Shown here one piece after another: positions 45,607-55,859 of a stretch of DNA of 64,000 nucleotides. This stretch comes from Brachypterus glaber (lineage: Eukaryota; Arthropoda; Insecta; Coleoptera; Kateretidae), in assembly GCA_958510825.1 (NCBI GenBank), contig CAUEHQ010000002.1, positions 372,001-436,000 of the forward strand, in the 5' to 3' direction. Position 1 is the first letter of the stretch, and every line of letters begins with the position of its first letter. The position numbers were made by a program, and so were the translations under genes. The notes beneath the pieces are model-generated. The model was given only the letters and a program-made list of their open reading frames with translations. It made no database searches and was not told the DNA's origin.

Positions 45607-46189
45607 TATATTAAATATAACTGGTTTACGCAATTAAAGATTTTGGTACAAAAATATTACGACTTGGAAATCGACTATCCTACATTTATCCAGAAGGGAG
45701 GTAGATCATATCTTATTTAAAATGGAACAAAATATAAATTTTTTAGAGGGTAATAAGATTTTACTAAGCACCTATTGCAGAAACTATAAATATTTAATAT
45801 CAGACTACTCATTCACTATTAATAAGAAAAACTCTCATTTATATAGTGACTTAAATTTACATTTAAAAAGGTTTATCTCTTAATTAAGAACGTCAAACGT
45901 TAACTATCTTTACCTATTTATCAACAACACTTCTTATAATATTAAATTAACAGAACTTTGCTCTATTTGCTCGTTATTTAAAGTAGAAACCCTGGGTCAC
46001 ATTCTTTTTGAATGTCCAATGTACTCCAGTTTCAGAACATTGTTAAATGAATTCCGAATTGAAGACGTCGATGTTATTCTAAAGGAAGCTAACAAAAGGA
46101 CTTATATCTCTCTTTTTAAATTTCTAAAAAAAGCTCGTTTGCATTGGGCGACTAATTCCAATGTGTCTTCAGATCATATTAGAATAGTT
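44578..46189 (+). pseudogene. Nested non-LTR ORF2, segment 3: reverse transcriptase palm to C terminus
   Basis: Resumes in frame after the Gypsy element with VVDFYKAFDSVDHSLLWHEL, then RGVLQGDSLSPTLFSLFLRD. The catalytic YADD box is gone: LLFFADSPVEVQRLL shows a deletion that removed the DD pair. The segment continues with KTKIIVFRKH and LYDSVVRPTFLYGS, with stops at about 44795, 45309 and 45521. After a microsatellite it ends with a finger (CSICSLFKVETLGHILFEC) and a stop near 46189. It is certainly inactive. Confidence 0.8.
45540..45606. repeat. (AAT)n microsatellite inside the nested ORF2
   Basis: About 20 AAT triplets interrupt the C-terminal coding region of the decayed non-LTR element, between the YGS segment and the finger. 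It arose by expansion after inactivation. Confidence 0.9.
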
Positions 46190-46295
46190 TAGTTTACTTT
46201 ATTTTGTTAAAACTATTTTATAAATTATTGTATTTGATATACACTTAATTGTATAAAATCAATAAAGGATTCAATTCCATTCAATTCAATTCAAC
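46190..46295 (+). other. 3' end of the nested non-LTR element with (ATTCA)n tail
   Basis: A short AT-rich 3' UTR ends AATAAAGGATTCAATTCC and several ATTCA pentamers. Short tandem repeats instead of poly(A) are typical of some non-LTR clades. hAT-type DNA resumes directly after this. Confidence 0.65.
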
Positions 46296-46787
46296 TAAGC
46301 GCCGCAGTCGAAAATATTTCCAAATTATGTTAATTTCTGACGGTTTTATTTTCATAGTTCAGCAAGCTTGAGTATGTAAAAAATAATAAAGTCTTAGCGC
46401 CGCAGGCGAAATTTTTTTCAATTTTGATAGCTCTGGCTCCGCAGGCAATTTTTTTACAAATTTTAAGCTTTTGCAAGCTTGAACTAAAAAAATACGTAGG
46501 TAAATTAGCCCTAGCGCCGCGAGCGAATTTTTTTACAAATTTTAAAACACTAGTAACAGTGCACTATTATTTTTACAAAAATCCAAAAAGGCTTAAGCGC
46601 TGCCCCGGCGAAATTTTTCTATTGCCCATTTGGAACGAGATCTACTTATTTGCTCATTTTGACGCCTTATCGATCTGGGGGAGTATAAGTAAATAAACTG
46701 TTTATTAAAAACTTCTGTCGCCGGGCCCCCTTCGAGCCCGGGCCCCGGGTAATCTGTACCCCCTGCACCCCCCTGAATCCGGCCCTG
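46296..46787. repeat. Right part of the hAT-type element with degenerate AGCGCCGCAGGCGAA repeat
   Basis: Five loose copies of AGCGCCGC(A/G)GGCGAA followed by a T-run and ACAAATTTT occur near 46298, 46397, 46431, 46513 and 46596. The last 70 bp are the GC-rich inverted terminus. The plus-strand frame 46424-46696 follows these repeats and is not credited. Confidence 0.6.
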
Positions 46788-46795
46788 CTAATATG

Positions 46796-47022
46796 AACCA
46801 GCTGCAACTTCATGCAACTGCGAGGGAAGGGGGTTCTTTACAAGCTAATTAATTATGTTTTTTAAAATCTTATAATTATAAAACATGTTTTATCATAGTA
46901 CCACTTGTGCAGTGGCACGATTCAGACGTGTGCAAGTGTGAGCGAGAAATTAAAATATTACGTATCTATTGATCGAATTTAATCCGTAAAATGGGGTCGT
47001 ACCTAGAACCAATACATTCAGT
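46796..47022. other. Flank between the hAT-type nest and the second Tx1-like element
   Basis: This sequence continues the pre-insertion flank seen before 27793. It includes a GGGAAGGGGGTTC patch and, from about 46975, the 5' leader of the following ORF1. Nothing else is recognised. Confidence 0.4.
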
Positions 47023-48057
47023 TTGGATTTCTCTGAAGTAGAAGCTAATCTCAGTGTTTTAGACTTCCATCTTTTCCTACAAAACCACATGAAATTAAAA
47101 AATGATGACGAAGTGTTATCTATAGGAGTACAAATGAAAAAAGTAATAGTTAAAGTAAAGAATACAGAATATCTGGAGAACATATACGAAACATTTAAGG
47201 ATAATTTAATATATGAAGATGTAAATGGTCCAAAAGAAGTAAGGCTAAATAATGAAAGTGGGGTTATCTCAATAAAAATACACAAAATTGGGATAGAAAT
47301 ACCGCAAACAGAAATAAAAAAAGTTTTCTTACAATACGGCAATGTTTATGATATTGTAAACGATACATGGAAAAACTATCCATTTAAAGTGTACAATGAC
47401 ACAAGATATGTAAAAATAGCGCTGAATAGAAATGTACCATCTTACGTAACTATCTGCGGTCGACAATACTGGACAACATACTTAGGGCAACAAAAAACAT
47501 GTAGAAAATGTGAATCAATAGAGCATGAGGCAAAATATTGTACGTATATTCCTAACAACAGAATAAATAATAGACGATGGGAATCATTAGCTACGGTGCA
47601 AAAACAACAAAGCGAAAACATAAATATGGAAAATGCTGCGAACAAAAAAGCTAAAAACCAACTAGAAGATATATCAGTTCATTTTGAGTCGGAAGCAAGC
47701 CAAAAAAATATCATAAACACACAGAATGATAAGGTAAATACTAAGAACAGTTACACAACATTAAAAAAAGCTGAAACGCAAGTGATAGTATATCAAGAAA
47801 CCAACAGTGAAATTCCACAATCAACACACCACGAATGCCTAACCGATAGCGAACTTTCACCACGTCCAAATCAACTGCACGAAGCTGCTGAAAGAAACAA
47901 GAGGAAAAAATTAGAAGAATCAACGAACTCAAGCGATGACTATGGTGTGAAGCCTCCTCTAAAATCAAAACGCAATGACTGGTTTGACATGAGTGATAGC
48001 GATGAAACATCGGAACACACAGTGAAGGTATGGTATGGTATGGGAGGCATAGCGTAG
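47023..48057 (+). pseudogene. Second Tx1-like element ORF1 (CCHC protein), end replaced by a SINE-like insert
   Basis: About 344 residues. Motifs match the ORF1 at 32266-33063 in the same order: YGNVYDIVNDTW, RYVKIALNRNVPSYV, then KTCRKCESIEHEAKYC as the single knuckle. The C terminus is charged (NDWFDMSDSDETSEH). The last residues and the stop come from the tRNA-like sequence that begins at 48043, so the natural end was displaced. Confidence 0.75.
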
Positions 48058-48114
48058 TGGCTAGCGCGTATGCATAGCAAGTCTACTATCGTGAGTTCGA
48101 TTCTCACTGGCGCC
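48043..48114 (+). ncRNA. tRNA-like sequence with Pol III boxes (anticodon position AGC)
   Basis: The D-arm (GCGT/GCGC) and T-arm GTGAG-TTCGATT-CTCAC fold well, and the anticodon arm is imperfect. The acceptor GGAGGCA/TGGCGCC has two mismatches. Box A TAGCGTAGTGG and box B GTTCGATTC match the Pol III consensus. The loop would present AGC (Ala). Acceptor mismatches and the attached body argue for a SINE head, not a working tRNA gene. Confidence 0.6.
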
Positions 48115-48345
48115 GATTTGCCTTTTTCAGTTAATTAATAATTGAAATTTGGCGAAGGCGAAACGGACACTCCCTAGAAACTGGTTCGAAAGTCAGTATA
48201 AGCCGGTGGTTCCCTCTACTACTAGCCCACACAAGTCCTGGACTTAGGGGATACTTAATTAAGTAGAATAGTACGAAGTTAAACAAACATGTAATGTAAT
48301 GTATCAAATAAGTTAGACCCTGGCATCTCTTCATAAAACAAAAAC
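48043..48345 (+). mobile_element. SINE-like insert with tRNA-derived head
   Basis: A 72-nt tRNA-like head is followed by about 230 nt of unrelated body (GAAACGGACACTCC, GGTTCGAAAGTC, then AGTTAGACCCTGGCATCTC) and an A-rich end (ATAAAACAAAAACA). It lies between ORF1 and ORF2 of the second Tx1-like element. SINEs of this plan are transcribed by RNA polymerase III and mobilised by a LINE. I found no clean target duplication, and the right boundary is approximate. Confidence 0.6.
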
Positions 48346-48346
48346 A

Positions 48347-49657
48347 ATGTCTTTAATAAATAATGGACTTATTTCAATCGTAATTGCTACCGTAAACCTA
48401 TGTGCAATATCGAGCACCACTAAAATTAAAATGTTTAAGGAATTTGTAAGGCTAAACGATATTGACATTTTGCTTATGCAAGAGATGGCAATTACTGATT
48501 TCAGTTTTTTGCCAAATTATAATGCGATTTTAAATATTGATGAGAGATTAAGGGGAACTGGCGTACTAGTTAAGAATCACTTAAAATATACTGACATAGT
48601 AATGTTAGAGTCATCTAGAGGCATACGTTTTTTACTAAACAATTATCTACGCGTAATTAACATATACGCACCCAGCGGCACTCAAAACAAAAAAGAATGG
48701 GAAAAATATTTCAATACAGATTTACCTATGTTAATAAAAAAGGCACCCAAAACGATTATTGGTGGTGATTTCAACTGTACTCTAGATGACTCTGATAGTA
48801 CTAGTCAGACAAGCAACAAGTGTACAAGTTTAAAGAAGGTCATTAATGGTTTAAAACTAATTGATGTTTGGAAGTTTAAGAATAGGAATAATAAAGCTTA
48901 TACATATTTTCATTTTAAAGGTGCGTCTAGACTTGATCGTTTTTATACAAATGAATCTGAGAAAGAATATTTGGGAACGTGCTCGGTGCATTCCGTAGCT
49001 TTTTCAGATCATCGCGCAGTATCAATAAACTACAGAATGCACGTAAACAGGGAAATACAAAATCGAGGGCTTTGGAAAATAAATAATTCTTTATTAAAAC
49101 AAGTAGACATTAAAACACTTTTCGAGTCTAATTGGAACAGTTGGATAAGACATAAATCAAAATACAATAGTACTATAAAATGGTGGGTCGAATATGCAAA
49201 GCCAAAAATAACTTCGTTTTTCAAATGGCAGTCTAGTAAATATTATAAATCAAAGAAAAAGACAATAAATTTTTATTATCGTTGTTTAAATTTACTAATG
49301 GATAAACCAGACATCAACAATGACACATTTCTAGAAATAAAACGGTTAAAAGCACTGATAATAGCACAGCAGCGAATTTTTTATGAAGGTACCATAGTCA
49401 GAGCCAAACAAAATAATATAAAAAACGAAAATATCTCTTTATATTATCTAATTAAAGAACAAAAAAATTACAGGTTTAAAAAGATAACAAACATTTTAGA
49501 TAACGGCACAGAAATTACGGACGACAGTGCGATTCGTAGACATTTTTGTGATTATTTTTCCGAGTTATATTCTGATGAAGTAACTAACGTCGAAAATCAA
49601 ATAGACCTCCCTGACAATATTTTTCTCGATCATCAACTATCTAGTCAAGCAAATAAG
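48347..49657 (+). pseudogene. Second Tx1-like element ORF2, endonuclease part only
   Basis: Begins [17 protein letters not shown]. It shows the endonuclease series [26 protein letters not shown] and FSDHRAVS, then a linker with [13 protein letters not shown]. It parallels the Tx1-clade ORF2 at 28816-32100. At 49658 it runs into a CTGT-type array and all reverse transcriptase sequence is lost. By chance the frame stays open through the array and into the R1-clade remnant, giving a chimeric 1,089-codon frame to 51616 that is not one gene. Confidence 0.78.
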
Positions 49658-50603
49658 TCTGTCTGTCTGTCTGTCTGCGTGTCTCTGTCAGTCTGTCTCT
49701 GTCAGTCTGTCTCTGTCTGTCTGTCTCTGTCTGTCTCTGTCTGTCTCTGTCTGTCTCTGTCTGTCTCTGTCTGTCTCTGTCTGTCTCTGTCTGTCTCTGT
49801 CTGTCTCTGTCTGTCTCTGTCTGTCTCTGTCTGTCTCTGTCTGTCTCTGTCTGTCTCTGTCTGTCTCTGTCTGTCTCTGTCTGTCTCTGTCTGTCTCTGT
49901 CTGTCTCTGTCTGTCTCTGTCTGTCTCTGTCTGTCTCTGTCTGTCTCTGTCTGTCTCTGTCTGTCTCTGTCTGTCTCTGTCTGTCTCTGTCTGTCTCTGT
50001 CTGTCTCTGTCTGTCTCTGTCTGTCTCTGTCTGTCTCTGTCTGTCTCTGTCTGTCTCTGTCTGTCTCTGTCTGTCTCTGTCTGTCTCTGTCTGTCTCTGT
50101 CTGTCTCTGTCTGTCTCTGTCTGTCTCTGTCTGTCTCTGTCTGTCTCTGTCTGTCTCTGTCTGTCTCTGTCTGTCTCTGTCTGTCTCTGTCTGTCTCTGT
50201 CTCTGTCTGTCTCTGTCTGTCTCTGTCTGTCTCTGTCTGTCTCTGTCTGTCTCTGTCTGTCTCTGTCTGTCTCTGTCTGTCTCTGTCTGTCTCTGTCTGT
50301 CTCTGTCTGTCTCTGTCTGTCTCTGTCTGTCTCTGTCTGTCTCTGTCTGTCTCTGTCTGTCTCTGTCTGTCTCTGTCTGTCTCTGTCTGTCTCTGTCTGT
50401 CTCTGTCTGTCTCTGTCTGTCTCTGTCTGTCTCTGTCTGTCTCTGTCTGTCTCTGTCTGTCTCTGTCTGTCTCTGTCTGTCTCTGTCTGTCTCTGTCTGT
50501 CTCTGTCTGTCTCTGTCTGTCTCTGTCTGTCTCTGTCTGTCTCTGTCTGTCTCTGTCTGTCTCTGTCTGTCTCTGTCTGTCTCTGTCTGTCTCTGTCTGT
50601 CTC
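49658..50603. repeat. (CTGTCTCTGT)n array 1, ~945 bp
   Basis: A 10-bp unit repeated almost perfectly, with irregular CTGT tetramers at the left edge and one 4-bp phase shift near 50203. Because 10 is not a multiple of 3 and the unit has no stop, frames stay open through it on both strands ([10 protein letters not shown] and [10 protein letters not shown] types). These are artefacts. Confidence 0.97.
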
Positions 50604-52083
50604 TTCCTCTTGAGTTTGGAGAGATCGTAGCATATGCGGACGACTTAGCCTATGTTGTCAGCGGACATTCAAGAGACCAGCTGGAAGAAAGGGCTAACGC
50701 AGTCCTGGAACGCATTACCGCATGGGCATCAACCAACAAACTTGAGTTTTCCAGAGAGAAAAGTTGCTTTATTCATTTTGGTCCAAAACTAGTAAGAAAA
50801 CCGGCTATAAGATTATACGGTAGAATTATAAAACGGGTCGAAGAAGCAAGATATCTTGGCATAATCTTAGACAGAAAACGCAATTTTACTCCACACATTA
50901 AGTATGCAGCCGAAAAAGCAAAAAGTACATTTTTACAGCTTAAAAGCCTAACTAGAGCACTGTATAACCCACCAGAAAATTCTTTGAGAAAAATTTATGA
51001 AAAAGCCACCATTCCAGTCATGAGCTATGGGTATGAGATTTGGGGAAACTTTTCACATTACGCTAGGGCAAAAACCGCCATTAATAGCGTAAGTGGCACT
51101 TGCTCCAGAGTTATAGCTGGTACGTACGCTTCGACCTCTTATCAAGCAGCATGTGTATTGGCAAAGATCCCGCCACTGAACATTAAACTCAAGGAACTAA
51201 AGGCAAAGAAAGATTTTAGAAGAAGGGAAATAGCAACACATGGAGGTTTAGTTTTGGAGCCAGGGATGCACTGGAGTGAAGCTAAGACTTTACTTGAAGT
51301 GGAAACCACGCGAATTTGGCAAGAAGTATGGGACGAGGCTGATGAAGGCAGAGTAACACATCAACTTTTTTCCAATATCTCAAGAAGATTACAGGCTACT
51401 TTTAATATGGATAGGGAAATAGCACAAATATTTACAGGACATGGACATTTTAAGACTCATCTTTACAGAGTAGGCAAAGAGCGGGATGGTAACTGTGAGT
51501 TATGTAATGTTCCAGATGATCCCATACATAGAATTGTAGAGTGTGTTCTTTTTGATCAGCAAAGACAAATAGTAAGAGACTTGATTGGACCGATTCAAGT
51601 TGACTCTGTGGTGTGATTTACAAGATCTGGGAAGGTTGGATGTTCTGAAGGACTTCATAGCAGAAGAATTTCGATTAGGAACTCAAGCATAGAACAAGAG
51701 GTTCAAGTGCTCAAGTGCGATGTTAGTTTTGTCATGTGTTAGTGTAACTGTAGGAACATAAAGGAGGGTTATGGTACCTCCTGCGGTATATCCGCGAACA
51801 TTAAGTAGTGGGGTGGGGTCTAGTTTCTCCTGAAAAGGACAAATTATGTACTGTACCTGTCTCCACGAACTCAAATAAAATTATTTTAAGGCATTTTGTA
51901 ATGAAAATGAAATATATTGTAATTTATTTAATAAAGAAATTTCAAAACATTGCTACTCAGGTAGCAAAAAGGAAAGAGGGATACATTTGAGAGCAGACCT
52001 GGTAGTCGGCTTCACCGCTACCGGGGGGTGGCTGGCATTGTATGGGGCCCTCCTCCCCCTCTTTCCTTTTTTTTTTTTTTTTT
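50604..52083 (+). mobile_element. 5'-truncated R1-clade element in CTGTCT array, copy 1
   Basis: Starts TTCCTCTTGAGTTTGGAG directly against array 1 and ends with CCTCTTTCC and 17 T directly against array 2. It keeps the end of the reverse transcriptase ORF and a ~470-nt 3' UTR. The copy at 52375 has the same truncation point and differs by only two substitutions, a 2-bp indel and one T, so the pair arose by duplication of element plus array. Confidence 0.82.
50615..51616 (+). pseudogene. R1-clade reverse transcriptase C-terminal half, copy 1 (frameshifted end)
   Basis: Begins at the catalytic box ([17 protein letters not shown]), then [40 protein letters not shown] and KIPPLNIKL, and ends with [14 protein letters not shown] and a [17 protein letters not shown] finger. 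A 2-bp deletion near 51615 ends the frame at 51616, about 30 codons earlier than in copy 2. The finger and GHG.F...L phrases place it in the R1 clade, in a family distinct from the element at 13021. Confidence 0.82.
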
Positions 52084-52374
52084 CTGTCTGTCTCTGTCTG
52101 TCTCTGTCTGTCTCTGTCTGTCTCTGTCTGTCTCTGTCTGTCTCTGTCTGTCTCTGTCTGTCTCTGTCTGTCTCTGTCTGTCTCTGTCTGTCTCTGTCTG
52201 TCTCTGTCTGTCTCTGTCTGTCTCTGTCTGTCTCTGTCTGTCTCTGTCTGTCTCTGTCTGTCTCTGTCTGTCTCTGTCTGTCTCTGTCTGTCTCTGTCTG
52301 TCTCTGTCTGTCTCTGTCTGTCTCTGTCTGTCTCTGTCTGTCTCTGTCTGTCTCTGTCTGTCTCTGTCTGTCTC
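52084..52374. repeat. (CTGTCTCTGT)n array 2, ~290 bp
   Basis: The same 10-bp unit as array 1, perfect throughout, between the T-tract of copy 1 and the start of copy 2. Confidence 0.97.
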
Positions 52375-53855
52375 TTCCTCTTGAGTTTGGAGAGATCGTA
52401 GCATATGCGGACGACTTAGCCTATGTTGTCAGCGGACATTCAAGAGACCAGCTGGAAGAAAGGGCTAACGCAGTCCTGGAACGCATTACCGCATGGGCAT
52501 CAACCAACAAACTTGAGTTTTCCAGAGAGAAAAGTTGCTTTATTCATTTTGGTCCAAAACTAGTAAGAAAACCGGCTATAAGATTATACGGTAGAATTAT
52601 AAAACGGGTCGAAGAAGCAAGATATCTTGGCATAATCTTAGACAGAAAACGCAATTTTACTCCACACATTAAGTATGCAGCCGAAAAAGCAAAAAGTACA
52701 TTTTTACAGCTTAAAAGCCTAACTAGAGCACTGTATAACCCACCAGAAAATTCTTTGAGAAAAATTTATGAAAAAGCCACCATTCCAGTCATGAGCTATG
52801 GGTATGAGATTTGGGGAAACTTTTCACATTACGCTAGGGCAAAAACCGCCATTAATAGCGTAAGTGGCACTTGCTCCAGAGTTATAGCTGGTACGTACGC
52901 TTCGACCTCTTATCAAGCAGCATGTGTATTGGCAAAGATCCCGCCACTGAACATTAAACTCAAGGAACTAAAGGCAAAGAAAGATTTTAGAAGAAGGGAA
53001 ATAGCAACACATGGAGGTTTAGTTTTGGAGCCAGGGATGCACTGGAGTGAAGCTAAGACTTTACTTGAAGTGGAAACCACGCGAATTTGGCAAGAATATT
53101 GGGACGAGGCTGATGAAGGCAGAGTAACACATCAACTTTTTTCCAATATCTCAAGAAGATTACAGGCTACTTTTAATATGGATAGGGAAATAGCACAAAT
53201 ATTTACAGGACATGGACATTTTAAGACTCATCTTTACAGAGTAGGCAAAGAGCGGGATGGTAACTGTGAGTTATGTAATGTTCCAGATGATCCCATACAT
53301 AGAATTGTAGAGTGTGTTCTTTTTGATCAGCAAAGACAAATAGTAAGAGACTTGATTGGACCGATTCAAGTTGACTCTGTGGTGTACGATTTACAAGATC
53401 TGGGAAGGTTGGATGTTCTGAAGGACTTCATAGCAGAAGAATTTCGATTAGGAACTCAAGCATAGAACAAGAGGTTCAAGTGCTCAAGTGCGATGTTAGT
53501 TTTGTCATGTGTTAGTGTAACTGTAGGAACATAAAGGAGGGTTATGGTACCTCCTGCGGTATATCCGCGAACATTAAGTAGTGGGGTGGGGTCTAGTTTC
53601 TCCTGAAAAGGACAAATTATGTACTGTACCTGTCTCCACGAACTCAAATAAAATTATTTTAAGGCATTTTGTAATGAAAATGAAATATATTGTAATTTAT
53701 TTAATAAAGAAATTTCAAAACATTGCTACTCAGGTAGCAAAAAGGAAAGAGGGATACATTTGAGAGCAGACCTGGTAGTCGGCTTCACCGCTACCGGGGG
53801 GTGGCTGGCATTGTATGGGGCCCTCCTCCCCCTCTTTCCTTTTTTTTTTTTTTTT
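52375..53855 (+). mobile_element. 5'-truncated R1-clade element in CTGTCT array, copy 2
   Basis: A twin of copy 1 with identical ends. It retains the intact end of the ORF and the same 3' UTR, which ends in 16 T before array 3. The shared 5' junction means that truncation happened once, before duplication. Confidence 0.82.
52386..53465 (+). pseudogene. R1-clade reverse transcriptase C-terminal half, copy 2
   Basis: The same motifs as copy 1: [35 protein letters not shown] and the [17 protein letters not shown] finger. Unlike copy 1 the frame continues through [20 protein letters not shown] to a stop at 53463-53465. Compared with copy 1, two adjacent-type changes alter one residue (EYWDEAD against EVWDEAD). 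Fingers, palm and endonuclease are missing, so it cannot function. Confidence 0.82.
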
Positions 53856-54614
53856 CTGTCTGTCTCTGTCTGTCTCTGTCTGTCTCTGTCTGTCTCTGTC
53901 TGTCTCTGTCTGTCTCTGTCTGTCTCTGTCTGTCTCTGTCTGTCTCTGTCTGTCTCTGTCTGTCTCTGTCTGTCTCTGTCTGTCTCTGTCTGTCTCTGTC
54001 TGTCTCTGTCTGTCTCTGTCTGTCTCTGTCTGTCTCTGTCTGTCTCTGTCTGTCTCTGTCTGTCTCTGTCTGTCTCTGTCTGTCTCTGTCTGTCTCTGTC
54101 TGTCTCTGTCTGTCTCTGTCTGTCTCTGTCTGTCTCTGTCTGTCTCTGTCTGTCTCTGTCTGTCTCTGTCTGTCTCTGTCTGTCTCTGTCTGTCTCTGTC
54201 TGTCTCTGTCTGTCTCTGTCTGTCTCTGTCTGTCTCTGTCTGTCTCTGTCTGTCTCTGTCTGTCTCTGTCTGTCTCTGTCTGTCTCTGTCTGTCTCTGTC
54301 TGTCACTGTCTGTCTCTGTCTGTCTCTGTCTGTCTCTGTCTGTCTCTGTCTGTCTCTGTCTGTCTCTGTCTGTCTCTGTCTGTCTCTGTCTGTCTCTGTC
54401 TGTCTCTGTCTGTCTCTGTCTGTCTCTGTCTGTCTCTGTCTGTCTCTGTCTGTCTCTGTCTGTCTTTGTCTGTCTCTGTCTGTCTCTGTCTGTCTCTGTC
54501 TGTCTCTGTCTGTCTCTGTCTGTCTCTGTCTGTCTCTGTCTGTCTCTGTCTGTCTCTGTCTGTCTCTGTCTGTCTCTGTCTGTCTCTGTCTGTCTCTGTC
54601 TGTCTCTGTCTGTC

Positions 54615-54663
<49 letters not shown>

Positions 54664-54798
54664 GTCTGTCTGTCTCTGTCTGTGTGTCTCTGTCTGTCTG
54701 TCTCTGTCTGGCTGTCTGTCTCTGTCTGTCTGTCTGTCTCTCTCTCTGTCTGTCTGTCTGTCTATGAGAGTCTGTCTGTCTGTCTGTCTGTCTGTCTG
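53856..54798. repeat. (CTGTCTCTGT)n array 3, ~940 bp, degenerate right edge
   Basis: Perfect for about 440 bp, then with rare substitutions (CACTG at 54304, CTTTG at 54464). It breaks into CTGT tetramers and irregular units from about 54620. The right edge meets the 3' side of a Tc1 transposase remnant. Confidence 0.96.
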
Positions 54799-54813
54799 GG
54801 TGTGGCTATTTTT

Positions 54814-55848
54814 TTAATACCGTGTATTGCCACCTCGACTCTCAATGACTGCTCTTAATCGTTCGCCCATGTTGATGCATCGGGCAATGTCAGGTTGCGC
54901 GATCGTGTTCCAAATTCGCTGTAGTGCGCGCTCTACAGCAGCCAAGTTGGGCAAATTTGGGTACTCCTGTCGCAATCGACGACTCATTATATCCCAAACG
55001 TGCTCAATAGGATTAAGATCGGGACTTATCGCTGGGTGTCGTAACAGAGTAATGTCGTGTCTTTCGAAAAATCGTCTTGTCATGTCAGCTGTGTGAGGGC
55101 GAGCATTATCTTGCATAAAAATGAATGTCCTCACACGTCGTCGTCTAGGCAGTACAATCGGTCGTAAAATTTGGTCGATATAGCGTCTAGCAGTCAAATT
55201 TCCGCGAACAATCACCAGCGGAGTCCTCCATGATCGCGAGACGCCGCCCCATACCATCACCGAACCGCCGTTAAAAGCAGCAACCGGGCGAGTAAAATTT
55301 TGTTGAAAACGTTCCCAAACGCCGCCAAACTTGGGGTCTTCGGTCGTTACCGTACAGACTAAACCGTGACTCGTCTGTGAACAAAACAGTACCCCATTGT
55401 CTAAAAGTCCACTGTCATGTTGGTTGGCGTACGCCAAACGAGCTCTTCGATGTCTGTCTGTTAACATTGGTACACGAACGGGATGTCTTGCTTGCAACCC
55501 CGTTTCACGGAGACGGTTGATCACCATTCGGTAGGAGATGTTTTGCGCCCGTTGTCGCTGTTATTGTTGTCGATTAGGGAAGTTCTGAGCAACGATATTC
55601 GCATGGACAAAAGGTGCACGTCGAACACAACGAACGATTGCCCGATCATCCCTACGAGTAGTCACACGATCTCGACCTTGCCCCGGCCGTCAACGGTGTT
55701 CAGGGGTTTCTTGGTATCGCGCATAAGCCCGAGATACGACTGATGCGTTTACACCCAACCTATCGCCGATACTGCGATAGGTGTAACCCTCTTCAACAAG
55801 AGTCACTAAATGGTCAACTTCCGGCTCAGTTAAATACCGCCTGACCAT
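54814..55848 (-). pseudogene. Tc1-family transposase, broken
   Basis: About 345 codons long, the usual Tc1 size. The start at 55848 (MVRRYLTEPEVDHL) opens a helix-turn-helix region (YTYRSIGDRLGVNASVVSRA). Premature stops lie near 55690 and 55560. The first catalytic Asp lies in a FTDESRF-type phrase near 55380 that is out of frame with its surroundings (two compensating shifts). The second Asp (FMQDNARPH) and the Glu (DLNPIEHVWD) are intact and 34 residues apart, i.e. DD34E. The C terminus is RGGNTRY. The terminal inverted repeats were not found, and the left side abuts the CTGT array. Confidence 0.85.
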
Positions 55849-55859
55849 GATAAAAAATT

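Larger units (their letters stand above)
27801..46787. mobile_element. hAT-type element ends enclosing a 19-kb nest of retrotransposons
   Basis: The left end CAGGGCCGGACAGAG and the right end, read inward, CAGGGCCGGATTCAGG are inverted copies. Both continue into a CCCGGGCCCC block. The flanks are TTAATATG (27793-27800) and CTAATATG (46788-46795), an 8-bp duplication with one mismatch, typical of hAT insertion. Only about 50 bp of hAT sequence remains on the left and about 490 bp on the right. Between them lies a non-LTR element that itself contains a Tx1-clade element and a Gypsy element. Without its guests this would be a MITE-sized element of about 0.5 kb. Confidence 0.7.

Noticed and set aside
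48043..48114. Functional tRNA-Ala gene
   Set aside because: Two acceptor-stem mismatches, an imperfect anticodon stem and an attached 230-nt body fit a SINE head better.
49641..50633. Long minus-strand Thr-Asp-Arg-Gln repeat frame (also 52018-52404 and 53791-54306)
   Set aside because: The 10-bp CTGTCTCTGT unit has no stop in any frame, so such frames are unavoidable artefacts.
52042..54858. CRISPR-like array of short regular repeats
   Set aside because: The repeats are contiguous with no unique spacers, and the context is eukaryotic retrotransposons.
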